Positions 56,434 to 64,000 of a stretch of 64,000 nucleotides of DNA are shown here, piece by piece (position 1 is the stretch's first letter; each line of letters opens with the position of its first letter). Both the position numbers and the translations under genes were made by a program. The notes beneath the pieces were generated by a model. It did no database searches, was not told where the DNA came from, and worked only from the letters and a program-made list of their open reading frames with translations. The stretch comes from Orbaceae bacterium BiB (GTDB lineage: Bacteria > Pseudomonadota > Gammaproteobacteria > Enterobacterales > Orbaceae): NCBI GenBank assembly GCA_036251205.1, contig CP133958.1:1302001-1366000 (forward strand). The letters run 5' to 3'.

Positions 56434-57110
56434 TGATTAGATTGAATAATATTCGGAAAAGCTACCACAATAAACTGGTGCTAAATAATATTAATTTGAA
56501 TCTTAACAGAGGTGAGATAGTCTGTTTACTTGGTCGTTCTGGTTGTGGAAAATCAACCTTACTAAGAATTATTGCAGGCTTAATCCTATCTGACTCAGGT
56601 TCAATTAATGTACAACAAAAACAATGTGCCATGGTTTTTCAGGAGCCGCGTTTATTACCATGGTTATCTGTTGCTGAAAATTTAAAACTTGCTTTACCAT
56701 TTTGGCTCAGCAGACAAAAAAAAATGGATAAAATCGTTCAAAAACTTACAGAAGTACAGCTTCCTGATTGTGCTAATCTTATGCCGAGAGAACTTTCTGG
56801 AGGAATGGCTCAACGAGTTGGTATAGCCAGGGCATTACTAAAACAACCAGATATATTATTACTTGATGAACCTTTTGCTGCATTAGATGCATTAACCCGA
56901 AGTGATTTGCAACAAGCACTAAAGCACCTAATTAAGCAGCAAAATAAAACCTGCTTATTCGTTACTCATGATATCGATGAAGCACTCCTGATTGGCGAAC
57001 GTATTATTGTGATGCAAGAGGGGAAACTTGAAGTTGAACATTATACGGCACAACATAGCGATTTAAACAATTTAAAACAACAAATTACACAACAACTTCA
57101 CTATTCATAA
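56433..57110 (+). CDS. ABC transporter ATPase (SsuB-like)
   Basis: 225 residues. Walker A LLGRSGCGKST at about 32-42, Q-loop VFQEPRLLPW, signature ELSGGMAQRVGIARA, Walker B ILLLDEPFAALD and H-loop THDIDEA. The LSGGM(A/R)QRV variant and RLLPW loop are typical of the NitT/TauT import group. Energises the permease encoded just before it. Confidence 0.94.
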   Translation: MIRLNNIRKSYHNKLVLNNINLNLNRGEIVCLLGRSGCGKSTLLRIIAGLILSDSGSINVQQKQCAMVFQEPRLLPWLSVAENLKLALPFWLSRQKKMDKIVQKLTEVQLPDCANLMPRELSGGMAQRVGIARALLKQPDILLLDEPFAALDALTRSDLQQALKHLIKQQNKTCLFVTHDIDEALLIGERIIVMQEGKLEVEHYTAQHSDLNNLKQQITQQLHYS

Positions 57111-57122
57111 TCGGAGTTATTT

Positions 57123-58067
57123 ATGAAAAACTATTTAAAATTAGCAACTATTGCTGCACTCTTTTTTACCACTACCGTGTATGCAAATGACGATATAATC
57201 AATATTAGCTATGTAAAATCACCACTAAATATGCAAATGATTGTAATGAAAGAGAAACATTTGTTAGAAGATAATGCCGCCAAAGAAGGATTATCGATAA
57301 AATGGCACGAAATAAACTCAGGGGCAAAACAAGCACAAGCTTTATCTAGTGGTGATCTTGATTTTGGTGGAGTAATGAATACAACCTCCGTACTAATGGC
57401 AAATGGTGTTGGTAGCCCAATTAAAATTATTGCGGGTGTTTCTAGACCCCGCGATGTATACGCTATAGTGTCACCTAAAAATGGTATAACATCACTCAGT
57501 GAACTTAAAGGTAAAACAATTGCTGGGCCTAAAGGAACCGTTCTATACCAAACTTTAGTTGCCGCACTTGTTAAAAACAATATGACTATTAATGATGTTA
57601 ACTTCCTACAGATGGAATTACCTCAAGCATTTTCAGCACTGCAATCAGGACGAGTTGATGCCGCACTACTCGCAGCAAATATGATGATAAAAGCAGAAGA
57701 GGAAGGAGGCAAAGTATTAACAACTGCGAGCGGTTTAACTTCACCATTACTAGTGATGACATCTACCGATAAAGTGATTAAAGCACACCCAGAGTGGGTT
57801 GAACTAGTCATCAATACTCATGATGAAGCAGCTAAATGGATTGAAGCCAACCCGCAACAAGCCATCGAATTAGCAGCTAATGTGCAAGGTATTTCAATTG
57901 AAGACGCACAAAAACTCTATGATTGGTCGCATTTCACTCAACGTTTAAACCAACAGGATATCAAAGATATGTATTCTGAAATGGATTTTATGTTAGAAAA
58001 TGACATGATGCGTAATAAAATTTATGTTGAAGATATTATTTTACCTATCGCATTGGAGAATGAGTAA
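57123..58067 (+). CDS. Periplasmic substrate-binding protein (NrtA/SsuA/TauA-like)
   Basis: 314 residues with signal peptide [21 protein letters not shown]. Two-lobed binding protein: [66 protein letters not shown] and [17 protein letters not shown] are the usual blocks of NMT1/SsuA-like proteins, which bind small organic anions, pyrimidines or sulfonates. Ligand not predictable. Follows the ATPase by 12 bases. Confidence 0.88.
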   Translation: MKNYLKLATIAALFFTTTVYANDDIINISYVKSPLNMQMIVMKEKHLLEDNAAKEGLSIKWHEINSGAKQAQALSSGDLDFGGVMNTTSVLMANGVGSPIKIIAGVSRPRDVYAIVSPKNGITSLSELKGKTIAGPKGTVLYQTLVAALVKNNMTINDVNFLQMELPQAFSALQSGRVDAALLAANMMIKAEEEGGKVLTTASGLTSPLLVMTSTDKVIKAHPEWVELVINTHDEAAKWIEANPQQAIELAANVQGISIEDAQKLYDWSHFTQRLNQQDIKDMYSEMDFMLENDMMRNKIYVEDIILPIALENE

Positions 58068-58597
58068 TGACTGAATTATCCGTTATCGTTAGCGATCAAG
58101 ATGGTGATATTGAAATAACCCGAGAAGATCTATTAAAGTATGCCACTAAAGCGAATGTTATTGCTGCAGCATTGATGATTCGCGTAAGCCATTATGCATT
58201 CTCATTACTTTCACCAACCACACCTGTTATAAGACGGAAACTTTATTGGACATTAGGTTTTCCTGGTCCAGGTATTCTAGATTGTGTAGAGATGTTAAGT
58301 CATGCCGTTCGCGAAGGTCGCTGCTTACAAAAACCAACACTAGAAAATCCTGATGCACCACTTTCAGTACTTGGACAATTTCTATTTGAAATTAGCTATG
58401 AAGGTAAAACATTACAACTTTGGCCTGATAAAACTATTTTTGATGACGAATTCCGCACACAGGTATCTAAATGGCAAGATGCAGAGCCAAATACGCCTGA
58501 ACATAATGCATATTTGCAATATAAGGACAACAAAGTCAAAACCATTATGTCATTAAGTAATGATGTACTCTTTCATCTGCGATGGATTAAAAAGTAG
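58067..58597 (+). CDS. FmdE-like protein B, paralogue of the operon's first gene
   Basis: 176 residues, cytoplasmic. Shares with protein A the block [13 protein letters not shown] (65-77), the preceding RRKLYWTLG, and [16 protein letters not shown] (103-118). The HG pair at the start of the FmdE-like domain is lost ([15 protein letters not shown] in its place), so A and B have diverged; they may form a heterodimer, as FmdE-type domains often dimerise (inference). Start shares a base with the binding-protein stop. Function unknown. Confidence 0.6.
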   Translation: MTELSVIVSDQDGDIEITREDLLKYATKANVIAAALMIRVSHYAFSLLSPTTPVIRRKLYWTLGFPGPGILDCVEMLSHAVREGRCLQKPTLENPDAPLSVLGQFLFEISYEGKTLQLWPDKTIFDDEFRTQVSKWQDAEPNTPEHNAYLQYKDNKVKTIMSLSNDVLFHLRWIKK

Positions 58598-58611
58598 CTA
58601 AAAGAACGAGT

Positions 58612-58645
58612 TTTGCCCTTAAATCGACTATTGGTAAAGGGCAAA
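58612..58645. terminator. Hairpin between the FmdE/ABC operon and modE
   Basis: TTTGCCCTT (58612-58620) pairs with AAGGGCAAA (58637-58645), 16-base loop, between convergent genes. Confidence 0.55.
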
Positions 58646-58677
58646 TGATGATTAATCCTGTTTTATTGCTGATGGAA

Positions 58678-59457
58678 CTAAACGATAGTTGCGACAATAA
58701 TATTTTCAGGATTTATATAGATACTCAGCGGAGAACCATGCTCGATTGTTAATTGTTTAAAATCTTCAATTGCACGAGAAGCATAGATATTAATTCCAGA
58801 CGCTAAAGATAACGTCAACTCTCCCCAATGTTTACTACGAACAAAACTATCGACATGAGTCAGATAATGGTTACAATCAGCATGATCAAGTAGCTCGATT
58901 TGTGGCGCCTTAACGAATAATATCACTTCTTTACCAATCATTAGATTAAGACGTTCAATACTTGAATGCGTAATGTAGGCTGTCATTTCAGTCTGTTTAT
59001 CTTGCAACAATACAGTAATAAATCCAGCGACCTCATTAATATTAATCGATGTAATTACACCATAAAACTGATTTCTAGCACTCGATTGTAAGGAAACTTT
59101 AGCAGCAACTTTAAGAATATCATTGAGCGGAAGCGTTTCATCACTTAGAATATTAAATGCATTCGTTTGCATTTTAGTTAGTAGATCATACATCTCAACA
59201 AAACGTATTCCGTATGGACTTAATGTCGCGCCGCCACCACCCTTGCCACCAGTTAATGTTTGAACGAATGGTTTTTCAGATAATGTATTGATATCATTAA
59301 TTGCATCCCAAGCCGACTTATAGCTAATACCAATAGAGCGGGCGGCTTGGCTTAAACTCCCCATTTGATAAATCGCTTTTAATAATGTAATACGCTTAGC
59401 ATCAGCAAATAGCTGATTATTAATTTTTAAGGTTAATAAGATATCTGTATTTAGCAT
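58678..59457 (-). CDS. modE: Molybdate-responsive regulator ModE
   Basis: DNA-binding sensor of molybdate that represses modABC and can activate molybdoenzyme genes. 259 residues (E. coli 262). Winged helix with GSLSQAARSIGISYKSAWDA at about 33-52 and the loop GGKGGGG at 70-76; two Mop domains follow (SARNQFYGVITSI… with the molybdate-binding SARN, and AHSPL-equivalent IYASRAIE region). E. coli has modE beside modABC; here it is about 47 kb away, behind a secreted-protein gene (16-base gap). Confidence 0.96.
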   Translation of the reverse strand: MLNTDILLTLKINNQLFADAKRITLLKAIYQMGSLSQAARSIGISYKSAWDAINDINTLSEKPFVQTLTGGKGGGGATLSPYGIRFVEMYDLLTKMQTNAFNILSDETLPLNDILKVAAKVSLQSSARNQFYGVITSININEVAGFITVLLQDKQTEMTAYITHSSIERLNLMIGKEVILFVKAPQIELLDHADCNHYLTHVDSFVRSKHWGELTLSLASGINIYASRAIEDFKQLTIEHGSPLSIYINPENIIVATIV

Positions 59458-59473
59458 AAGTTCAACTAATCAA

Positions 59474-60301
59474 TTATTCCCAGTATTCAATCGTTCGCGT
59501 ATAAACAATTTTCTCACCGTTCATCATCTCTGTTTTCGTTAACCAGTTGCCATACTCATCAAAATCACTATAGACAATGTGAGATCTCATATCATTACCA
59601 GCCATCTCAAGCGATTGATAGTGTAAAAACACATCGCTTTCGATTAATCGATTCAGCTCATCATATTTAAACTGAGTTTCCATTATAGAGGTATAACCAT
59701 AGTCATGCTGATCAATATTGGTAAAATTAAACCAACTAATCTGTCCAAGTGCGTTAAAGTTATACTCAATCTTTAACTTTTTAAGTACCGATGGTTTTTC
59801 ATAATCAAATGAGACGAACAACTCTTTAGTTTCATCAGAAACCGTATTATGTTGTACAACTAAACGTTGTTCAGCAACTCTCGGCGAAGGTAGTAATTTT
59901 ATTTGAATACGATCGTCTTTTAACAGATAAAAACTATTATTAATTTGATAATCACCGACTGTTTGTTTACGTTGCCATTGATAATCTTTATCTCTTATTA
60001 ACGTAGTAATCATGATATTTTTTTCTGCGCCTTCGAGACTAATTGATGATGCAGAATAATAGTTAATCAGTAAACCATCTTGATCATATTGTGTGATCGT
60101 TTTACCCTGACGACTATCATTTTCTGATTTAATTGAAACAATCGATTTTTTGACCGTTTTAGACTGCAGTGCAAATATTTGTACATCATCATTTTCTAAT
60201 AACAGATTGATCTGTTGATTAGTTAGTTTAGCGAAGACGATATTATTAAAAAGAAATAGATTAAATATAACGATCCATATTTTCATCGCTATTATTCTCA
60301 T
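59474..60301 (-). CDS. Secreted protein of unknown function, YD-repeat-like
   Basis: 275 residues. The first ATG (60301) has a strong ribosome site (AGGGGAA); a signal peptide (IWIVIFNLFLFNNIVFA) ends near residue 24. The body contains spaced phrases such as TQYDQDGLLINYY, EYNFNALGQISWF, QFKYDELNRLIESD and DFDEYGNWLTKTE, which resemble the YD units of RHS-type proteins but are few and irregular. No lipobox or membrane anchor. It lies 16 bases upstream of modE and probably shares its transcript; a functional link is not evident. Confidence 0.6.
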   Translation of the reverse strand: MRIIAMKIWIVIFNLFLFNNIVFAKLTNQQINLLLENDDVQIFALQSKTVKKSIVSIKSENDSRQGKTITQYDQDGLLINYYSASSISLEGAEKNIMITTLIRDKDYQWQRKQTVGDYQINNSFYLLKDDRIQIKLLPSPRVAEQRLVVQHNTVSDETKELFVSFDYEKPSVLKKLKIEYNFNALGQISWFNFTNIDQHDYGYTSIMETQFKYDELNRLIESDVFLHYQSLEMAGNDMRSHIVYSDFDEYGNWLTKTEMMNGEKIVYTRTIEYWE

Positions 60302-60428
60302 TTTCCCCTTACCTCCTCTATTTTAATCATGATCAAATTAGGTACATAAATAAATAGATAACAAAACGCCCAGTTATACTATTTTATTACTATACCCGAT
60401 TGATCATAATTAAATTGTCTATAATTTT

Positions 60429-62063
60429 CTATTTTATTACGGCTGATACAATTTCTTCTGCTTCTTGTTGAATCTGTTGCAGGTGCTCGCAACTAATAAA
60501 ACTTTCTGCATATATTTTATAAGCATCTTCCGTTCCTGAAGGACGAGCGGCAAACCAACCATTTTCAGTCACAACTTTTAAACCGCCGATAGAAGCATCA
60601 TTAGCCGGGGCTTTAGTTAAACATTGCTCGATTTTTTCACCAGCGAGTAAATCTGTCGTTAACTGTTTAGGATTAAGTTTAGATAATTTCTGCTTTTCAA
60701 CATAATTGGCTGATGCTTGAATTCGTCCATAATAAGAGCAGCCATATTGCTGTTCAAGCTCTTGATACTGTACTTGAGGATTTTTACCCATTCTAGCGGT
60801 CATTTCAGCAGCAAGTAAACAAAGCACAATACCATCTTTATCTGTTGACCAAACCTGGCCATTTTTTCTTAAGAAAGATGCGCCTGCGCTCTCTTCACCA
60901 GCAAAACCAATTGTTCCGTTAAACAATCCATCTGCGTACCATTTAAAACCGACAGGAAATTCTAATAATTTTTTATTTAAACCTTGTGCAACTTTATCAA
61001 CCATAGAACTGGTAACCAATGTTTTACCAATTGCAGTCTGACTATTCCAGTCAGGTCGATGTTTAAATAAATAGTTAATACAGCAAGCTAAATAAGCATT
61101 TGGCTTCATTAACCCTGCTGGCGTTACAATGCCATGACGATCAAAATCAGTATCGTTACCAAATGCTAAATCAAACTTATCTTTTAATAACAATAAACCA
61201 GCCATTGCATCAGCACTAGAACAGTCCATTCTAATAACACCGTCATGATCAAGATGCATAAAGCTAAAAGTGGTATCAACTTTATTATTCACAATATCCA
61301 GTTTTAGACCATATTTTTCAGCAATTCGAGGCCAATAGGTAATACCCGCGCCACCGAGAGGATCAACGCCAATATTTAATTCTTTAGTGCGAATAATATC
61401 AAAATCGATAATATTGATTAAATCGTCAATATAATCTGTTTCATACTCACGAGTATGCACATAACCGGAATTCATTGCTTGTGATAAGGTTAATCTTTTC
61501 GTTGCTAAAGCTAAATTTCCCTTTAATAGCTCATTTGCTCGAGCCTCAATGACAGAAGTAACAGCCGTATCTGCTGGACCACCATTAATTGCATTATATT
61601 TAATCCCCCCATCTTCAGGTGGATTATGTGAAGGAGTAATTACTATACCATCAGCTAAATTGTCTATTTTCCCTTTATTATAAGTAATAATAGCGTGCGA
61701 AATTACTGGCGTTGGTGTATATCCCCAATCTTTAGCAATAATACAATGGATATGGTTAGCCGCTAATACTTCGAGAACGGTTTTTAATGCCGGTTCTGAT
61801 AAAGCATGGGTATCTTTACCAATGAAACAAGGACCGGTAATATTTTGTGCGTGACGATAATCAGCAATAGCCTGTGCAATAGCAATAATATGATCTTCGT
61901 TGAAAGTTGCTTTATTGGCACTTCCTCGATGACCTGACGTCCCAAAAATAACTAATTGGCTTGGTTCATGGCTATTTGGTTTTATGCTGTAGTAGTTATT
62001 TAATAAGCTATCGACATTAATTAAATCACTTGATTGAGCTAATTGCCCTGCTCTTGAATTCAT
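60429..62063 (-). CDS. pgm: Phosphoglucomutase
   Basis: Interconverts glucose 1-phosphate and glucose 6-phosphate, supplying UDP-glucose and glycogen. 544 residues (E. coli 546). The phosphoserine loop is [15 protein letters not shown], metal site [11 protein letters not shown], sugar-binding GEESAGASF, and phosphate-binding [15 protein letters not shown]. The seqA-pgm order is as in E. coli. With zwf it forms part of the hexose-phosphate node present in this window. Confidence 0.97.
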   Translation of the reverse strand: MNSRAGQLAQSSDLINVDSLLNNYYSIKPNSHEPSQLVIFGTSGHRGSANKATFNEDHIIAIAQAIADYRHAQNITGPCFIGKDTHALSEPALKTVLEVLAANHIHCIIAKDWGYTPTPVISHAIITYNKGKIDNLADGIVITPSHNPPEDGGIKYNAINGGPADTAVTSVIEARANELLKGNLALATKRLTLSQAMNSGYVHTREYETDYIDDLINIIDFDIIRTKELNIGVDPLGGAGITYWPRIAEKYGLKLDIVNNKVDTTFSFMHLDHDGVIRMDCSSADAMAGLLLLKDKFDLAFGNDTDFDRHGIVTPAGLMKPNAYLACCINYLFKHRPDWNSQTAIGKTLVTSSMVDKVAQGLNKKLLEFPVGFKWYADGLFNGTIGFAGEESAGASFLRKNGQVWSTDKDGIVLCLLAAEMTARMGKNPQVQYQELEQQYGCSYYGRIQASANYVEKQKLSKLNPKQLTTDLLAGEKIEQCLTKAPANDASIGGLKVVTENGWFAARPSGTEDAYKIYAESFISCEHLQQIQQEAEEIVSAVIK

Positions 62064-62092
62064 TATTCTGCTTCCTATTGCGGTTGATACGA

Positions 62093-62593
62093 CTATTTAG
62101 TAACAAATTGTTGTTTAACCAAATTTACTATCTGCTCAGGTACACCCATATCATTCATTAAAGACTCAATAATAAAAATTTTTCTATCAGTATTACTATT
62201 GGTCACAACAAAATACGGTGTATCTGGAATCTGTTTGGGTTTAGTATTATTTCCTGTCTGTAAAAGCGTTGTTTCATCTTTCGCTAAATAACGTCTCTTA
62301 CTCCCATGTAAAGAAGCTGCCGCAGTAGAAAATAGAGATTTATTACTCTGATATAACACAGACAGAATCCATAAAAAACGATTCACAAGTTTTTTTTCAT
62401 CAAGAAAATCATTATTCTTTACTAAGTTAACTAACATAGAAAAATCATTAGCCTCATCAGGCTGAGACTTAACTTTTTCGGGTGACTCAATAGCAAGTAA
62501 ACGTCGTAATATACTTGATGCGCTTTCACCAATATGCTGAGTTTGCCCGGCAATATATTGGTATAATTCATCATCAATTTCGATTATTTTCAT
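62093..62593 (-). CDS. seqA: Negative modulator of replication initiation SeqA
   Basis: Binds hemimethylated GATC sites and sequesters oriC after initiation. 166 residues from ATG 62593 ([20 protein letters not shown], ribosome site AAGGAAT); a longer frame is unsupported. N-terminal multimerisation domain [14 protein letters not shown], then a linker shorter than in E. coli (181 residues), and the DNA-binding domain [12 protein letters not shown]…[35 protein letters not shown]. Presence implies Dam methylation. Confidence 0.95.
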   Translation of the reverse strand: MKIIEIDDELYQYIAGQTQHIGESASSILRRLLAIESPEKVKSQPDEANDFSMLVNLVKNNDFLDEKKLVNRFLWILSVLYQSNKSLFSTAAASLHGSKRRYLAKDETTLLQTGNNTKPKQIPDTPYFVVTNSNTDRKIFIIESLMNDMGVPEQIVNLVKQQFVTK

Positions 62594-63102
62594 GCAATAT
62601 TCCTTTATTTTTTGCAAAAATAGACAAAATTTATCTCATTGTGTAATTAATTGAGTATTGTTACTATCTTACTTCGAATATGAAAAAAGCACACGATCTC
62701 GAATCAATCTATACTGACTGTCAGTTATATTTAATAGCATCTATTGCAGATTCTACCAAAAATATTATGACATTTAGTAATAAGAGATAAAATAACAAGA
62801 TCAGATTTAATTTGAAGTAAGTGGCCGCTAGCAACAACCTTTTCAAGCAACACCTTTGTTATAAATTGTATCATCAATTCACTAAATAATAAAAACCTGA
62901 TTGCCATTTAATGACAGAGTTTATGCACTTTAATTAGTTATTAATTAATAATGAACATAATTTGTTTAAAAATGCCTAAGAAATGATTATTTACAATAAA
63001 ATGACACTATGTAGTATCAATATTTGATAAAATACGTAAAGGTATTTTATATATTATACTCAATAAAATTTAAGTAATTGAGAAGCAAAGAGGATTCAGT
63101 CT
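62594..63102. other. Intergenic region seqA-slyB
   Basis: About 510 AT-rich bases between divergent genes. A 36-codon reading frame (ATG 62680) has no ribosome site. A single PhoP-like half-site TTGTTTA is near 62960, without a partner at the right distance. I see no RNA gene or repeat. Promoters for seqA and slyB must be here. Confidence 0.4.
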
Positions 63103-63585
63103 ATGAAAAGAATTACAACATTAGCATTTTTAGGCGCAGCTTTACTTGCTGGTTGTCAAAATAGTGATGTTTATTCTGGTGATGTTTATACCGCAGATCA
63201 AGCAAAACAAGTTCAACATGTTAGTTATGGTACAGTACTTTCAGTCCGTCCGGTAAAAATTCAAACAAATGCCTCATCAGATGGCTCATCAAATAACATT
63301 GTTGGTACATTAGGTGGCGCAATTCTTGGCGGCTTTTTAGGAAACACAATTGGTAATGGTACGGGTAATAGCTTAGCTATCGCTGGGGGAGCCATCGGTG
63401 GGGCTTTAATCGGTGGAGAAGTGCAAGACGCGGTTAGTCAGACTAATGCTGTAGAATTAGAAGTCCGTCAAGAAAATGGCTCAACGATTGTTTTAGTCCA
63501 AAAAGCATCAGCAAATGAGTTCCAAGTTGGTCAAGAAGTTCGTTTAGTTACCAATGGTAAACAAGTTAGTGCATCACCACGTTAA
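63103..63585 (+). CDS. slyB: Outer-membrane lipoprotein SlyB
   Basis: 160 residues (E. coli 155). Lipoprotein signal peptide with lipobox LLAGC, Cys at 18. SGDVYTADQAKQVQHVSYGT and VRPVKIQ match SlyB; then a glycine-zipper segment (LGGAILGGFLGNTIGNG, then AGGAIGGALIGG) that inserts in the outer membrane. SlyB helps outer-membrane integrity under PhoPQ-type stress in relatives. Ribosome site AGAGGA. gloA follows after 19 bases. Confidence 0.95.
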   Translation: MKRITTLAFLGAALLAGCQNSDVYSGDVYTADQAKQVQHVSYGTVLSVRPVKIQTNASSDGSSNNIVGTLGGAILGGFLGNTIGNGTGNSLAIAGGAIGGALIGGEVQDAVSQTNAVELEVRQENGSTIVLVQKASANEFQVGQEVRLVTNGKQVSASPR

Positions 63586-63604
63586 AAATAGATAAGGATA
63601 AAAA

Positions 63605-64000
63605 ATGCGTATTTTACATACAATGATTCGTGTTGGTAATTTACAACGCTCAATTGATTTTTATACTAAAACAATGGGTATGAGATTACTAAGAACAAGT
63701 GAAAATCCTGAATATAAGTATTCACTCGCTTTTGTTGGTTATAATGATGAAAATAGCGCCGCAGTGATTGAATTAACCTATAACTGGGGTACTGAAAAAT
63801 ATGACCACGGTAATGCATTTGGTCATGTTGCGATTGGGGTTGATGATGTAGCAGCAACTTGTGAACGCATCAAACAAACGGGCGGTAAAGTGACTCGTGA
63901 AGCAGGCCCGGTCAAAGGTGGATCAACAATTATCGCTTTTGTTGAAGATCCTGATGGCTATAAGCTTGAGTTAATCGAGAATAAACAAGCTGATAAAGCA
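63605..64000 (+). CDS. gloA: Lactoylglutathione lyase (glyoxalase I; 3' end outside window)
   Basis: Converts the methylglyoxal-glutathione adduct to S-lactoylglutathione. 132 codons are visible without a stop; E. coli GloA has 135 residues, so only a few are missing. Metal ligands His6 (ILHTMIRV), Glu56 (VIELTYNWG), His75 (FGHVAIGV) and Glu123 (KLELIE) are in place, as for the Ni-dependent class. Ribosome site AAGGAT. Confidence 0.95.
   Translation, partial: MRILHTMIRVGNLQRSIDFYTKTMGMRLLRTSENPEYKYSLAFVGYNDENSAAVIELTYNWGTEKYDHGNAFGHVAIGVDDVAATCERIKQTGGKVTREAGPVKGGSTIIAFVEDPDGYKLELIENKQADKA

Noticed and set aside
62680-62790. 36-codon ORF between seqA and slyB
   Set aside because: No ribosome site and unremarkable composition in AT-rich DNA.
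62940-63102. PhoP box for slyB
   Set aside because: Only one TGTTTA-like half-site; the second repeat at the required spacing is missing.
1-64000. CRISPR arrays, tRNA or rRNA genes, insertion sequences or prophage genes
   Set aside because: I looked for regularly spaced repeats, cloverleaf sequences, transposases and integrases and found none.

Overview
The window is AT-rich DNA from a gammaproteobacterium. The backbone genes (mukFEB, seqA-pgm, xseB-ispA-dxs, zapA-ssrS-fau, ftsK-lolA-rarA, slyB, gloA, zwf) belong to the Enterobacterales/Pasteurellales/Vibrionales/Orbales group. Low GC, a DXP-independent PdxST vitamin B6 route, an enterobacterial-type ilvBN attenuator and no visible Haemophilus-type uptake sequences make an Orbales gut symbiont (Gilliamella/Orbus-like) my best guess. 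This is inference, since there is no rRNA to test it.

Layout. 1-5.4 kb: hpt (cut by the window edge), the isoprenoid cluster xseB-ispA-dxs, zapA, 6S RNA, fau, and rplY with its own promoter and folded leader. 5.8-12 kb: zwf-pgl (oxidative pentose phosphate), guaB, then molybdate uptake modABC behind a ModE-type operator. 12.1-18.6 kb: the MukBEF condensin operon on the minus strand. 18.6-23.5 kb: an OsmC-like protein, a metallo-beta-lactamase-fold protein diverging from an HD hydrolase, and ilvBN behind a CRP site, an IvbL-like leader peptide and an attenuator. 23.6-30.2 kb: a seven-gene chaperone-usher fimbrial operon in Pap-like order. 30.5-38.6 kb: a copper-chaperone-like protein and a ZntA-type ATPase (the latter with a MerR-type promoter), then rarA, lolA and ftsK.

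39.1-44.0 kb: an anaerobic formate module, aegA-hydN-fdhF, with a perfect FNR palindrome upstream; its FdhF carries Cys in place of the usual selenocysteine. 44-48.8 kb: alr-mltG-GNAT, a truncated CreD-like membrane protein and an aminotransferase. 48.9-53.2 kb: the PdxR-type regulator with an MFS carrier, divergent from pdxST. 53.6-55.0 kb: a surface adhesin-like gene whose start region has two A7 tracts and appears out of frame.

55.1-58.6 kb holds the most novel-looking system: a tight five-gene operon in which two paralogous FmdE-like proteins flank a NitT/TauT-type ABC transporter, under a promoter overlapped by a strong Fur-like box. It converges on modE. 59.5-64 kb: a secreted protein upstream of modE, pgm, seqA, slyB and gloA (cut by the window end).

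Functional links: ModABC and ModE supply and sense molybdate needed by the formate dehydrogenase. The Fur-like box, FNR box, CRP site and MerR-type promoter suggest a lifestyle with changing iron, oxygen, carbon and metal supply, as in an animal gut.
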